A DNA stretch of 64,000 nucleotides. It comes from Doryteuthis pealeii. Lineage: Eukaryota > Mollusca > Cephalopoda > Myopsida > Loliginidae. The stretch lies in contig CM042148.1 of the NCBI GenBank assembly GCA_023376005.1, positions 71,604,785 to 71,668,784 of the forward strand, given 5' to 3'. Of this stretch, positions 34,093-44,556 are shown piece after piece. Numbering within the stretch: position 1 is the stretch's first letter; each line of letters starts with the position of its first letter. Under the pieces are notes generated by a model. That model was given only the letters and a program-made list of their open reading frames with translations. It did no database searches and had not been told where the DNA came from. Position numbers and translations under genes: made by a program.

Positions 34093-34125
34093 CAGAAAAA
34101 GGCCGGATGGTACAATGTCCGAAAT
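34093..34125 (+). ncRNA. Degenerate hammerhead-like motif (locus 1, plus)
   Basis: CAGAAAA in place of CUGANGA, GGCCGG, then GAAA at 34121. Directly after GAAA, TATTGTGCT and AGCACGATA form a 9-bp hairpin (one G-T pair), a plausible stem III. The first box is damaged. Confidence 0.3.
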
Positions 34126-34902
34126 ATTGTGCTTTTTATATAGCACGATAGAGATGAGGACAACAGTTGGAAAATTTAAAATAAAACTCTTCATATATGT
34201 TTTTTTTTTAAGTTAAAATAAACTGCTGATGTTTTTACTCCAGAAGCATTATTGTTGTATACCCTTTCTTACTTCTTACTTCTGGTCGTATTTTCTTCTG
34301 GTCGGCTTTGGTTCTATCTTCTAACATCTTGACTTGGTCTGGTCTAGCGTCTCGGATCTCCTGAGGTCTGGTTTTCTATTGCTATGTTCCTGCTGGCTGG
34401 TCATCCTGGATTCACTTCTTAGTCTTGTTACCAAGACATTCACATCAACCACAAGAACATTTTACTTATACAAACTTTTATTTCCTTAACTATACATTTC
34501 ACATAACTAAATATCTGACTAACATAGGGCGCGTGAGTTCCAGTTTAGGCAGAGCATAAAATGGCCGACTGTTCTGCCTGGCGCCTAACTGCAAACTGGG
34601 GACTCTGAAAAAGGTCCCACGTGACTTCACATATTTGGCGGGCTTCTGTAATTTTCCATAGAAGTATTTTATATCATACAACAGTTTAAGATTATTTCTC
34701 TGAATATTTGAGATATGGTATGAAAGGGGTCATCCCTTCAGAATTTCAGGGGATTGACAATAATCTTATGCAACCGCATAGATTATGTAACATTATCAAC
34801 AAACGAATTAGTTAAGTTTTCTGGTCAATGCCTGCTATACTTGCTATATATTTTGCACACAGTCTTATCGAATAGTAATATTTTTTAAACAGATCTATTT
34901 GA

Positions 34903-35105
34903 CTTATAGATAGGACCTGAAAGTAGACCTGGGAGTAATTGTGATGAAGGGGTACTCCATACTGCTCAAATCCCGAGAACTAAAGCTTCACCATTAGATG
35001 CTATTTAGCGTCATACCCAGGACAGTCCCCATTTTTCTTTTTTCTTTTTTTGGAGGGGAGGGTCTTATCTCTCGTCGGCGTGTTCTAAGCCCTGTCGACA
35101 AGCGT
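34903..35105 (-). mobile_element. Retroposon fragment, 5' end joined to 3' half (copy B)
   Basis: Contains GGACCTGAAAGTAGACC to GACAGTCCCC, then an A/G-rich joint, then GTTCTAAGCCCTGTCGAC. The middle of the element is deleted. Confidence 0.65.
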
Positions 35106-35107
35106 GA

Positions 35108-35330
35108 AATAATTTTAGTATAAAAATACATTGGAAATGAGTTTATTATTAGAATGCACGTTGGATGATTATATCATAAAAATGAATTGGAAATGATTTT
35201 TACTACAAGAATTCATTGGAAATGGGTTTACTATAAAAATGCATTGGAGATGTTTTTTAATATGAGAATGAATTGGAAATTATTTTATTATAAAAATGCA
35301 TTCGGAATGATTTTTACTATAAAATATTCA
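35108..35330. repeat. ~29-bp tandem array (copy B)
   Basis: Seven to eight units of TTTTACTATAAAAATGCATTGGAAATG with substitutions. The short AT-rich period is also seen in A and C. Confidence 0.87.
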
Positions 35331-35753
35331 CAAAAATAGACCAGTCTTAAATTAGGGAATCGGATTCGTGAATATCTTTTATATGCATGAAATGAATATG
35401 CCAAATTTCTGTCAGATTCAGATTGGGAAACATTTACATTATTTGGGGGCCTAATCCAGGACCTGTATTTGTGCATTGGTGGCCTCGGGGAAAGCATTAA
35501 AAAACTGCAAGTTACTTACCTTTTTTTTTATCTAAAACGTTTGCAATCCATTTTCGAACATGAATCAATCCCCACTCTTTCTTTATTTCTTTGTTTTTCT
35601 TACTCACTCACTTACTGAATCACTCACTCACTAAACTCACCCACTTATTCATTCACTCACTCACTCCCCATATTAGCTTACTCACACAACCACTCCCAGA
35701 GAAATTCCTCCTCCTTCTACTTTCACTTTTACTTTTGAAACTTTTCCCCTCTT

Positions 35754-35802
35754 TTTCTTTCTTTCTTTCTTTCTTTCCTTCTTTCTTTCTTTCTTTCTTT
35801 CT
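35754..35802. repeat. (TTTC)n microsatellite (copy B)
   Basis: Eleven or twelve TTTC units with one CTTC interruption, flanked by ACTCACTCACTC-type repeats (35600-35670 and 35803-35880). Frames reading through here (35591-36097) are repeat translations. Confidence 0.88.
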
Positions 35803-35967
35803 CACAGACTCACTCAGTAACTCACTCAGTTACATAGGCACATACTCACTAACACACTCATTCAGTAACTCACACGCTTTCTCCTCACACACCCACTCCC
35901 AGAGAAATTCCTCCTTCTACTTTCACTTTTCGAAACCTCTCCTACTTAGTCTGACATCCATCCACTC

Positions 35968-36366
35968 TCAATACAAAACCACCCTCTCCGTCTTTCCAGT
36001 TACCCTCTCTTCACCCTTTTCTCTCATATCATCTCTCTGCCATATGCCTACCCCCTGCCATGCCACCAGTTCGTCGTCTCCCCATCCACCCTTCTGACCC
36101 GACACACCTCTTCCCGTCTCCCATGCCCAATCTGACTTGCTCGCCACTCGCTCTGTACTAGTCAACCCTGCCCATTCGGTCGCATTCACACCATTACTTT
36201 TTTGATAATGATTGATTAAAATAGCCAAGTATTGACAGGTGATCACATAGAAAATACGCAGGGCACGTTTTTGGATTCGAGCGAGGAAACAAATAAATAG
36301 ATAAATAAATAATAGTTTGTTTTTTGTTAAAAAAAACATTAAAAAAAATGAAAAAAGCGAAAACAA
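35968..36366 (-). pseudogene. 132-codon frame over a LINE-like relic
   Basis: The frame begins in low-complexity sequence, passes LARIQKRALRIFYVITCQY (LINE-like IQKRALR) and then a Trp/Gly-rich stretch (SDWAWETGRGVSGQKGGWG). In A and C a one-base difference after RALR breaks it. The Trp/Gly stretch stays open in all three copies for about 60 codons. It is probably a transposon relic; the family is not identified for the second half. Confidence 0.3.
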
Positions 36367-36517
36367 AGAAAAAGTCGGAAAATCACAAAGTAAAACATAA
36401 TAAAATGAATTAATGTAAAAGTTTTTTTGAAAAATAAATCAGAACTAATTCTCTGAATTCTATAAGTGAACATTCACATTTTTTTAATTCTTTTTCTTTT
36501 TATTAATCAAATGTCCG

Positions 36518-36562
36518 TAGTGGTGGTGGTGGTGGTGGCTGTAATGATGGCGGTGGTGGTGA
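36518..36562. repeat. (GTG)n trinucleotide array (copy B)
   Basis: GGTGGTGGTGGTGGTGG, then GGCGGTGGTGG. Inverse of the CAC arrays in A and C. Confidence 0.8.
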
Positions 36563-36567
36563 ATAAA

Positions 36568-37305
36568 GGGAGATAAGATGTATGTATACTAGTTATTCCA
36601 AGAGTGGGCTGTACCAACAATGCAAGAATGAGGTTCAGTACAATTATTTAAGACAGTGTAAGGGTCAGTTATGAAGCGACAATGGGTCCATTAGAACAAA
36701 GTGACGATCTTTTATTTACAAAATCTATGTCTCGGTATCTAAGTGACACTTAGGCAAGAAAGGGAGGTGTGATGTATGTATACGTTATTCTAAGAGTGGT
36801 CTGTACCATACATCCACGGATGAGGTACAGTGGAATAATTTATGACAGTGTAAAGGTCAGTTAAGATGTGACAATAGATCCATTAGAAAAAAAAGCATAT
36901 TTTTTATTTACAAAATCTAAGTCTCGGTATCTAAGTGATTCTTAGGCGGAAAGGGTGGGTCAGCTCTATGTAAACTATTTATTCCATGAGTGGGCTGTAC
37001 CATCCAAGGCTGAGGTACAGTGGAATGAATCGAGACGTTCTAAGGTTAAAATCGATCAGTTATGAGGCGACACGTGGTCCATAAGAACAAAGAGCGCCTC
37101 TTTTATTTACAAAATCCAAGTCTCGGTATCTCAGCTGTATGTATACTAGTTATTCCATGAATGGGCTGTACCATACAAGGCTGAGGGACAGCAGAATTAT
37201 TCAAGACGTGATAGGGTTAAAATGGATCAGTTATGAGGCGACACGTGGTCCATAAGAACAAAATCTAAGTCTCGGTATCAAAGTGACACTTAAAAGTCCG
37301 GACTT
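36568..37305. repeat. ~199-bp tandem array (copy B)
   Basis: Four units as in A, inverted; GTCTCGGTATCTAAGTGAC marks the unit ends. The unit near 37120-37270 has a deletion, jumping from GGTATCTCAG to CTGTATGTATAC. Confidence 0.85.
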
Positions 37306-37387
37306 AATTGGTAACAAGGATCCATACTGCTATTGATGCATCTATTTAGGAAGGAGTGAAGGATTTTAATCAGTATTTCATTGACGG

Positions 37388-37518
37388 CTATCCGTAAGGA
37401 TTCTATTCAGCATTTCTATTAAGCATCAAGGGTCGCCAGTCACGATCAACATTGGTAGGTAGTGTTTTTCCCTCAGCAGAGTTGTAGCCGACGTATTCTA
37501 CAGCCCCACCCGACAGGG
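37388..37518 (-). mobile_element. Retroposon 5' fragment (copy B)
   Basis: Ends with the family 5' sequence CTACAGCCCCACCCGACAGGGC at 37518, directly abutting the LINE fragment. Confidence 0.65.
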
Positions 37519-37640
37519 CAGGTTATCCACTGCGAATTGTGCAAGAAATTAAACTTTGACCATTTTACCAAATTGTATATAAACAAACAAGAATCTGTCT
37601 GTGAAAATAAGGCGTTAAAATCAAACAATCAATTTAGGGA
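37517..37640 (+). pseudogene. LINE RT C-terminal fragment (copy B)
   Basis: Encodes QVIHCELCKKLNFDHFTKL and then YINKQESVCENKAL, the region just after the Cys/His knuckle in animal non-LTR retrotransposon polymerases. Sandwiched between two pieces of the ~600-bp retroposon, it gives a 130-codon composite frame (37462-37854) that should not be taken as a gene. B differs from A and C at several residues (C/Y, F/I, Q/R, N/I). Confidence 0.68.
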
Positions 37641-37710
37641 CATTTCAGCTTGGTTCGTAATGGTGACACGACGTTTAATCACAGCTGATCATGGGCCCCT
37701 GGAAACCCTT

Positions 37711-38305
37711 CAGCCCTGCCGGAGAATAAAATACAACGACTGCACTTTTGCAGATGGTGTGACCTCCAATGAGGCCAACTGTTGGTCGTCTGTGATGATT
37801 AAGGATAGGACTCTGGTGGCTAAGCAGTCAATGAGATGCAACACTCCACTTTGACCATTACTTAATCTAAATAGGATATCAGAGACGCCCTTTCCGATCA
37901 ATCGACTGGTCAGGTCAAGCCCTAACACCTATATGATATTCTAAGCCCTATTGTCCTTGAGGCAAGCCTCAACACTTTTTATCATATATTTGCTAGAAGG
38001 CGATGTTAATATCCTGGTATGACCTTAAAATCTATCTGATGGTGAAGTTTGAATTCTGAAGCTCTGGGGAATGTGGATTATTCTTTGATCACTATTACTC
38101 CCAGGTTCACACTGACCTGGAGTGGTAGTACCTGTTAGGATTCCATCAATGGGTTAAATAGAAGGAATGTGTTTTAAAATGTTTTTTAAAATATTGAATT
38201 TAAATAAAATTTTGTAATTTAAAGTAAAGTGTGTACTAAGGGTATAAAACAAACCTTCTTCGGCATAAAATAACCAAACAAGGGTTGACATGCCAACCAG
38301 CCAGG
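37711..38305 (+). mobile_element. Unassigned ~600-bp retroposon, second subfamily (copy B)
   Basis: From CAGCCCTGCCGGAGAATAAAAT through GGAGTGGTAGTACCTGTTAGG to AAGGGTTGACATGCCAACCAGCC. The 3' end lacks the CGGCAT/ATGCCG hairpin form of the main subfamily. Confidence 0.78.
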
Positions 38306-38309
38306 AAAC

Positions 38310-38945
38310 TATTCTTCAGCCTTATAACGGTTTCCTGTTCTTGTATGAGAATTTGTGAGACCCACCTGTTACAGACTTTGCGTTATAAAAACGTTGCCAA
38401 CATGATTTTCAATCAACTGAATTCGATATTCTGCCTCGCACACAGTTTTCTTGTCAAATCCACTGATATGCTCAAATGATCAAACAGAGGTACTCGTCAT
38501 TTTGTTGATTGTTATATAGATTCATAGAAACGTCGCTTGTACGTATTACACTTTCGCTGCTGCTGAAACGAACTGCCCAATGCCTGACTGTGCTCAAATA
38601 CAATTTTTGGTACGCGTAAATGCTCATGAGTGTCGATGGGGGTTATTTTTCCAGCATTAATACGGCTGTAGACTTATTAATTCACCTCATACAAGAAATA
38701 CTTTTATCTGAGAATTTGTGAAAAGAAATATAAAGAATGAATTCTTTCAGATAGATAAATCAATATGTAACATAAATTTTATACTTTAATTGTATATTAT
38801 TATTTCTTAATTGTTTATGTTGCAAAAGTATAGAAAATTACCATTATTCTCTTCAATTTTTGCTTTTGTGCTTTGGATAATGAAATTTAGAAATAAACCC
38901 ATTTTCTCTGTAAATGAGCAATATGCACATTTTTCATTTACATAA
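38310..38945. other. AT-rich interval, no gene seen
   Basis: Low-copy sequence shared with 15725-16325 and 54650-55265. No recognised element. Confidence 0.4.
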
Positions 38946-38949
38946 GGTT

Positions 38950-39569
38950 GATTTGGTTTGTTTTTTTTTTTTTGTTTTAACGGCATATCAACCTCAGTGG
39001 GTCATTTAATGCCGATAAAAGTTTTGAAATAAATCAATTCTTAATGGATAATACAATTTTTTATAAATACATTTTTCTATTTAACCCATAGATGGGACCC
39101 TAACAGGTACTACCACTCCGGGTCAGAGTGGACCAGGGAGCAATGGTGATGAAGGGATGCTCCACATTCCCCAAACCTCCAAAACTGGAACCTCACCATC
39201 AGATAGAGTTTTAACGTCATTCCCAGTAATGTAGACCTGCAGCCACCGCCTTCTAGCACCCATATGATAAAAGGGGCTGTGGCTTGCCATAAGGGCAATA
39301 GGTTGGGAAATCATATAGGTGCTAGACTTGACGTGACCAGCCGATTGATCGGAGGGGGCCTCTCCGACCGCCCGTCTAGCCCAAGATAGGGCCAAAGTGG
39401 AGCATTGCATGTCATGAACTGCTCATCCACCTGGGCTCTATCATTAAGTATCACGGGTCGCCACCCACGGCCAACAGGTGGCCCCATTGGGGGAGTCTTA
39501 CACCTCTGCAGAGGTGCAGTCGGTGCATTCTAACGCGCCCCAGCCGACAGGGCGGATAAGTTTTGAAAA
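38950..39569 (-). mobile_element. Unassigned ~620-bp retroposon with empty site in copy A
   Basis: This full-length copy defines the family. The minus strand runs from the 5' end CCGCCCTGTCGGCTGGGGCG (near 39555) to ATATGCCGTTAAAAC and an A-rich tail at 38950-38977. Short near-repeats flank it (AAGGTTGA at the left, AAGTTTTGA at the right). Copy A lacks exactly this block near 15715, showing that it is one insertion event. The A-rich tail and target duplication indicate copying by a LINE-type machinery. There are no terminal inverted repeats and no ORF of its own. Confidence 0.85.
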
Positions 39570-40021
39570 AAACAACATATGAATCAAAATTTACATATAT
39601 CAGACTAAGGTTATAAAAACTAAAAATGATTAGAAGTGAGTAGTTTTTCAAGATATACTACTGTAATGTAAATCACTTTCACATTTCAGCCCTTAAAGAT
39701 AGATTCCTATCACATTTTGATATGTCAGTATCCAGGTTACAAAATCCAAGATTGCAGTGTCATTTTTTATATACTGATAAACCGTTATTTTTTGCAGGAT
39801 TAGTGTAGTTAGATTTTGAATTAAAATTTCTTGAAATTCAAAATCGTAGGGGTTAGACTATTGATAGATAATGACCTGTGGTTGACCCCCACCCAGGCTT
39901 CAGCCACTTAGAAACGTGAGAACGGAAGTATAGTTTAGTTAATTAGTAAGCAGTTTAGCGGAATACACCTATAATGTAGACATCGTATTTGCTTCACTCT
40001 GGCGGCCGTTGAGAAGTCTGG
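39570..40021. other. Low-copy interval, no gene seen
   Basis: Shared with 15270-15700 and 53620-54060. No recognised element. Confidence 0.4.
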
Positions 40022-40216
40022 TTGAAAATAAAAAGATGTGATCACTCAATATATAAGCCCTATGTCGTCTTTGTGAATAATGGTGAACCAGCTTCTACAG
40101 AAGCAGAATTAAGAAAGAAGAACAAAAGTCAGACCAGCATCTTAAGAAATGTCCCAGCTACTCAAGAGACAGACTATGCTTCTATTGCCACCCACCTCTC
40201 ATCTACTGGTGGATGA
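40022..40216 (+). pseudogene. 64-codon open frame conserved with copy A
   Basis: MKIKRCDHSIYKPYVVF... is followed by a Ser/Thr-rich middle and ends SSTGG, where the truncated retroposon supplies the stop. It is less AT-rich than its surroundings. Open in A as well, shifted in C. No family is recognised. Confidence 0.25.
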
Positions 40217-40506
40217 GCAGTCCATGACATGCAGCAATCCACTTAGACCCTTATTACGCTAGACTAGCGGTCAGAGATGCCCCCTCTGATCAATCGGTCA
40301 CGTCAAGCCCTAGTACCTATATGATTGCCCCAACCATTATCATATAGGTGCTAGAAGGTGGTGGTTGAGGGTCATCATGACCTGGCAATGACGTTAAAAT
40401 GTATCTGATAGTAAGGTTCCTGTTCTGGAGGTTTGGGGAATGTGGAGCACCCCTTCATTACCATTGTTCCAAGTCCACTCTGACCCAGAGTGGTAGTACC
40501 TGTGTA
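40200..40506 (+). mobile_element. Retroposon, truncated at both ends (copy B)
   Basis: GGTGGATGAGCAGTCCATGAC to GAGTGGTAGTACCTGTG; it lacks the 5' ~90 bp and the 3' ~120 bp. A C/G-homopolymer patch (GGAGGGGGGGGGC) follows. Confidence 0.7.
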
Positions 40507-40885
40507 ACGTGGAGGGGGGGGGCAAGCAGAAGATAATGGGATTCTCATTATCGCAATAAAGTGCTAAACCACAATTTTAGGACTCGATTCGGTAGCTTCA
40601 AAGTCTGGTTGTACAAAAGATATTTCAGACTTTTTGGCAACAAAAGTTATTTTGATCGATTTGTCAGACGAACAGATGACCTTAAATGACACGTAGAATA
40701 AAATGAAACTGGTGGGATTTTCTAGGAGATATTAGAAATTCTCTATATAGCAGGTTAGCTTGGATTCAGAAAATGAGTTGGCGCCGAGGATTTTGCCTGG
40801 ATCAGTCGAGGCTGGGGTCGTGAATCAGGATTGGTGTCGTTGATATGTGATATAGACGAAGTTAAAAACATATCTATTAATGAAG

Positions 40886-40889
<4 letters not shown>

Positions 40890-40964
<75 letters not shown>
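40890..40964. repeat. (CT)n microsatellite, pure (copy B)
   Basis: About 37 uninterrupted CT units. The Arg/Glu-repeat frame across it is not a gene. Confidence 0.95.
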
Positions 40965-40967
<3 letters not shown>

Positions 40968-41353
40968 AACAAAAAGTCGAAGGAATTAAATAAATAAGTA
41001 ATATTTGAAAAGCAAGAAGTTTTGTTAATTATCTTCACTCTTACTACAGCGAATTCCTTAAAGAGATTTATGAATGAACGTATTGAGCGTAAATAAGACG
41101 TCTGCAGATACTTGTCAACAAAGGAAATTGACCGGAACGGAATAGGCAAGCGGCATTAACATAAACGAAAGAAAGGAGAAAGGATTCCTTCGTGGGCTTG
41201 AACGCTGACTACTAGATCCTGTGTGTGATCAACAAGGCAACCCCAAGGACGTGTACGCTTGCGAATAGAAACGAACGAGCGCGTCGACTCTGATGTGACA
41301 CAAGATCAATTTTGAAGCTACGTGAAAGAACCTTATATCTCTTATGTCTTATA
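40965..41353. other. Low-copy interval, no gene seen
   Basis: Shared with parts of 13500-14310 (A) and 52305-52680 (C). A carries extra sequence relative to B and C here. Confidence 0.4.
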
Positions 41354-41650
41354 GGAAGCGCGTGGTGTAATGGTTAAAGTCATGGGAAATGGACTCGTCA
41401 CCCCGAGTTCAAATCCTGGACGTCGCATTTCACTTAACGCTAATACCCTTGGGAAAGGTATGAATCCTACTCTCCCTCCAGTTATGGGTAAATAGTAGGG
41501 CAGACTGAGCTCTTTAACCTTGGTTAGGCAACCGGTCTAGGAGAAGGAAAACTCTGAATTCAAACCTGTTAAACTCCGCTTAATAAATTGACCTTGTGTC
41601 ACATCCTGCTCGTGCGGAGGGGTTGGTAAATATATATATATATATATATA
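41354..41650 (+). mobile_element. tRNA-derived SINE, absent from copy A
   Basis: GGAAGCGCGTGGTGTAATGG with A-box TGGTGTAATGG, B-box GAGTTCAAATCC, a body as in the other SINEs, and an ATATAT tail ending at 41650. The target duplication TCTTATA is at 41347-41353 and 41651-41657. Copy A has the empty site near 13490, and C carries the insertion at 52012-52300. It is the same family as 44557-44842. Confidence 0.88.
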
Positions 41651-41763
41651 TCTTATATCTCTGCTTCAATAAACATACTTATATAAAATTCTGCCTATAA
41701 TAATGCGATTGGGTAAATATTAGTTCACGCTGATCGAGTGCTCATCTATCTAACTCAAGTCTT

Positions 41764-41825
41764 TCTTTCTCGACCGGTTGCCGTACGGAGGCAAAAGAGC
41801 CCAGTCTGCCCTACTATTTACCGAT
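41764..41825 (-). repeat. SINE body fragment
   Basis: CGACCGGTTGCC...AGAGCCCAGTCTGCCCTACT is the inverted middle of the SINE without its tRNA head. Confidence 0.55.
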
Positions 41826-41829
41826 ATCT

Positions 41830-43480
41830 ATCCGTCTATTAATCTCAAACTGTTCGTATTTTTACCGAAAAGGGATCATCAGGAAAAACGAGATAGATAT
41901 ATATGAACATACTATCCAGGAAGGACGTTCCATCATAGTGAAATGTTACATGCTAATATCGCAGATTCATTATTATTGAATAACGAGTTCAACCTTCGTT
42001 GCAACATATTTTTGGTCTTGTGTCACTTCCTACCCGTTGTGATTTGTTCGAATAAATACCTACAGTCCAGGAACAAACTTTGTGTTACGTAGTGTTATCC
42101 AGGACAAGTTTGAATGAAATAATGGCCATTTTCTATACTTTTACAACAAAAGAAATTATGAAATATCACATACTAGTACGGTCATTTTCTATATGTTGGG
42201 AAAGGCGAACATAGATAAATGTTCCTTCACACTGATCAATAAACTCAACCCCTGCATTTCCCAATATGCAAATCAGGGATGTGGAGTGAATAAATTACTG
42301 CATGGGTAATTGGAGGTCGTCCTCCATAAACTTGCTACCCGGACCACGTATGAAGATTCTAAAAAGATCCATGTCAGTTAAATTGATATTTAAGTCTGCT
42401 AAGAAGATTGTATAGCTCTATGCATTAAGAAAAATTATCGTGAAAATAAAGCTGTCGGTTTTGGAAGGCATTGTGTTGGAAAAACAGTCGGTTAGAAATT
42501 TTGCTAGGAACTTCTTGATGTAAACAGAAATTTTTTTATGAGTGAAGAAAAGCACTCATTTTCTGATTTGCAATCTCAGCTCAAGAATAGTTAGTGAAGT
42601 TCTCTTAAATAACTGTTGGGTAAATCATCCAGTAAAAAGTAAAATTGTCATCCACCCCCTTAAAAGCTCTCCAAATTTGGTGGGGTTGGCGAAAAATAGC
42701 GACTTTTTGTTATCTATTTTTGTATGTAAAATGAGTTCTAGAGCTTCCTTACTACTAAAAATTGGTTTATAAAAGCATTTTTGCCCATGAAATCCATAAA
42801 TGCTGTTAAAAAATCTTAAGATCAAACAATTTTAAGTTCTTGATGATTTCTGATTTTTTTCATAGCAAGATCAATATCCCGATGTGGCACTGCAACTATG
42901 AGCATTTTGTTTCTTATTGTAAGAGTTCCGATTATACTTAACTTTTTTATTATACAAATGCAAAATAGAAATTAATAATAATGGGTTTCTTTGAAGCATT
43001 AATAACTGTGAGTGTAGGTGTTCAACTAGACTAATATTCTAAAAAATACACATGCCTTACAAGTTAGAATTAATATTGTAATTGATATTGGACTCAGTAG
43101 ATATTTAAACATTTTTTTTATATTGCCGGTTAAGTCAGATGTAATTTTTCATAAGTTAATGAATTTTTATTGGAAAATGGTTTGTGTATTGAAAAATATT
43201 TAGAAAATTACTTACTAAGGAGGATTACAAAGGAGTTTAATATTTTAAGTAAAAATGAATTGGATGATTCTTAAATTGATGCGAGTCATAGGTAAATTGA
43301 ATTTTTTTGGGATGTAGGGTATTGAGGAGGGTTAGGTATTGATGTGTATTTTGTGTTTTGGGGGTCAGTAAAAATAACTTGTTATGATTAAAACTTGTGA
43401 ATCCAAAATTGTAGGATTCGATCCGGAATAATTTTAATTTGGTCACAGAATCGGCCTGAATCCAAAATGGTATGATATGC
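41830..43480. other. AT-rich interval, no gene seen
   Basis: About 1.65 kb with no recognised element. Short frames (42542-42772, 42625-42825, 43237-43503) are on opposite strands and not consistently kept in A and C. Confidence 0.45.
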
Positions 43481-43483
43481 TGG

Positions 43484-44050
43484 TTTGGTTTACGGCATAT
43501 CAACCCTTTCTGCTCATCTAATTCCTAATCAAATCATTTCGATAAATAAATGACTGAAGTTGCTCACAGTGCCGGTTGTATCAGGAAAAGAAGGTGTGTG
43601 AGCTTTTGCCAATATTGAGGATTGCGTAGATGCCACAATCCAAGGACTCGGAGAATACACAAAAAAGAGCAAGGAAAGATTGATTACAGCAGCTAATAAC
43701 AGCAATTGCAAAATATTGACAAGCAAAAAAAAAAAAAAAAATGAGAGAACAGAAATTGGAAGAAAAAAAAACAATTATATAGATACTTCAAGCGAAACAT
43801 TGGCGATATTGCACATGAAAGGAACTGGACATGGTTAGGAAAAGCACATCTCAAGAGAAACAGAGTCACTGAAAATTGCTGCCCAAAACTATTCCCTAAC
43901 AAATTATATCAAAGCTCAAAAAGATAAGATACAACAGAAGAGCAAGTGCAGGATATGTGAAGACAGAGAGGATGTGATTAATCATGCATTAAACGATTGC
44001 ACGCATAAACTTTCAACGGCGCAGTGGACAAACGACTCCCAGAGCGAGCA
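43484..44050 (+). pseudogene. LINE reverse-transcriptase C-terminal relic (copy B)
   Basis: Read across frames: YTKKSKERLITAANNSN near 43650, RYFKRNIGDIAHERNWTW at 43781, ETESLKIAAQNYS near 43865, then KCRICEDREDVINHALNDC at 43944-44000. This order and the C-x2-C-x8-H-x4-C knuckle are those of the region after the polymerase domain in widespread animal LINE proteins. At least two frameshifts and in-frame stops show it is dead. Upstream it abuts GGTTTACGGCATATCAACCC, the 3' end of the ~600-bp retroposon. Confidence 0.75.
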
Positions 44051-44545
44051 GAACGATGCATCCGCTGACTCTGAATTTCTCGGAGTAACTAAAACTAAAT
44101 TGTCTCACGCCTGTAATCGCGGGCATCCGTAGGGGTTAAGTATGGGTCATCATTAATCAATTATTACCATAACGGTTAAGGATATTTCCCACTTAACTCC
44201 CTCCGATTTTGAATCTAACAAACTCTTGATTCAAAAATATTCTAACCACAGTACGTATATAATTCATTGACTATCATGAATTATGTAATAATACTAGTCT
44301 TGATACATTTCGAGCATGAAGGCGTTCAATCGTGATATAATAGTTAGCAAGTTAGTGTCGCGCATCCATTACAGATCCATTACAACTGAATTACGATCTC
44401 GATCCTCAATGGATGCCCTATACTTGTGACCTTAAGTCACATCATACATGAGGCAAACAGGTTGGGTAAAAACATACTTTTTGATCTGCAGTTTTTGGTA
44501 AAGCACAGAATTGTGAAAGCACAGTGCTCTCTATATTCACCAAAC
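44050..44545. other. Low-copy interval, no gene seen
   Basis: Contains no recognised element. Shared with 10625-11095 in A and 49130-49640 in C. Confidence 0.4.
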
Positions 44546-44556
44546 TATCTGTGACT

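Larger units (their letters stand above)
33554..34713. mobile_element. Penelope-like locus 1 with 53-bp direct repeats (copy B)
   Basis: Near-identical direct repeats beginning GAAGTATTTTATATCATACA lie at 33554-33607 and 34661-34713, 1.1 kb apart. Inside are two hammerhead-like motifs facing outward: 33676-33708 on the minus strand (TTGGAAGA...GAAAC) and 34093-34124 on the plus strand (CAGAAAA...GAAA). Each is followed by AT-rich, hairpin-forming sequence. A short relic frame (DKVHQKKAGWYNVRNIVLF) crosses the plus motif. This is consistent with a decayed Penelope-like element or its terminal repeats; no polymerase is visible. Confidence 0.45.

Noticed and set aside
38950..39569. Helitron or MITE for the ~600-bp family
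   Set aside because: The insertion has a target duplication and an A-rich tail, and lacks terminal inverted repeats or a CTRR end.
40877..41149. Arg-Glu repeat protein
   Set aside because: It is the translation of a CT microsatellite plus flanks; broken by repeat length changes in A and C.
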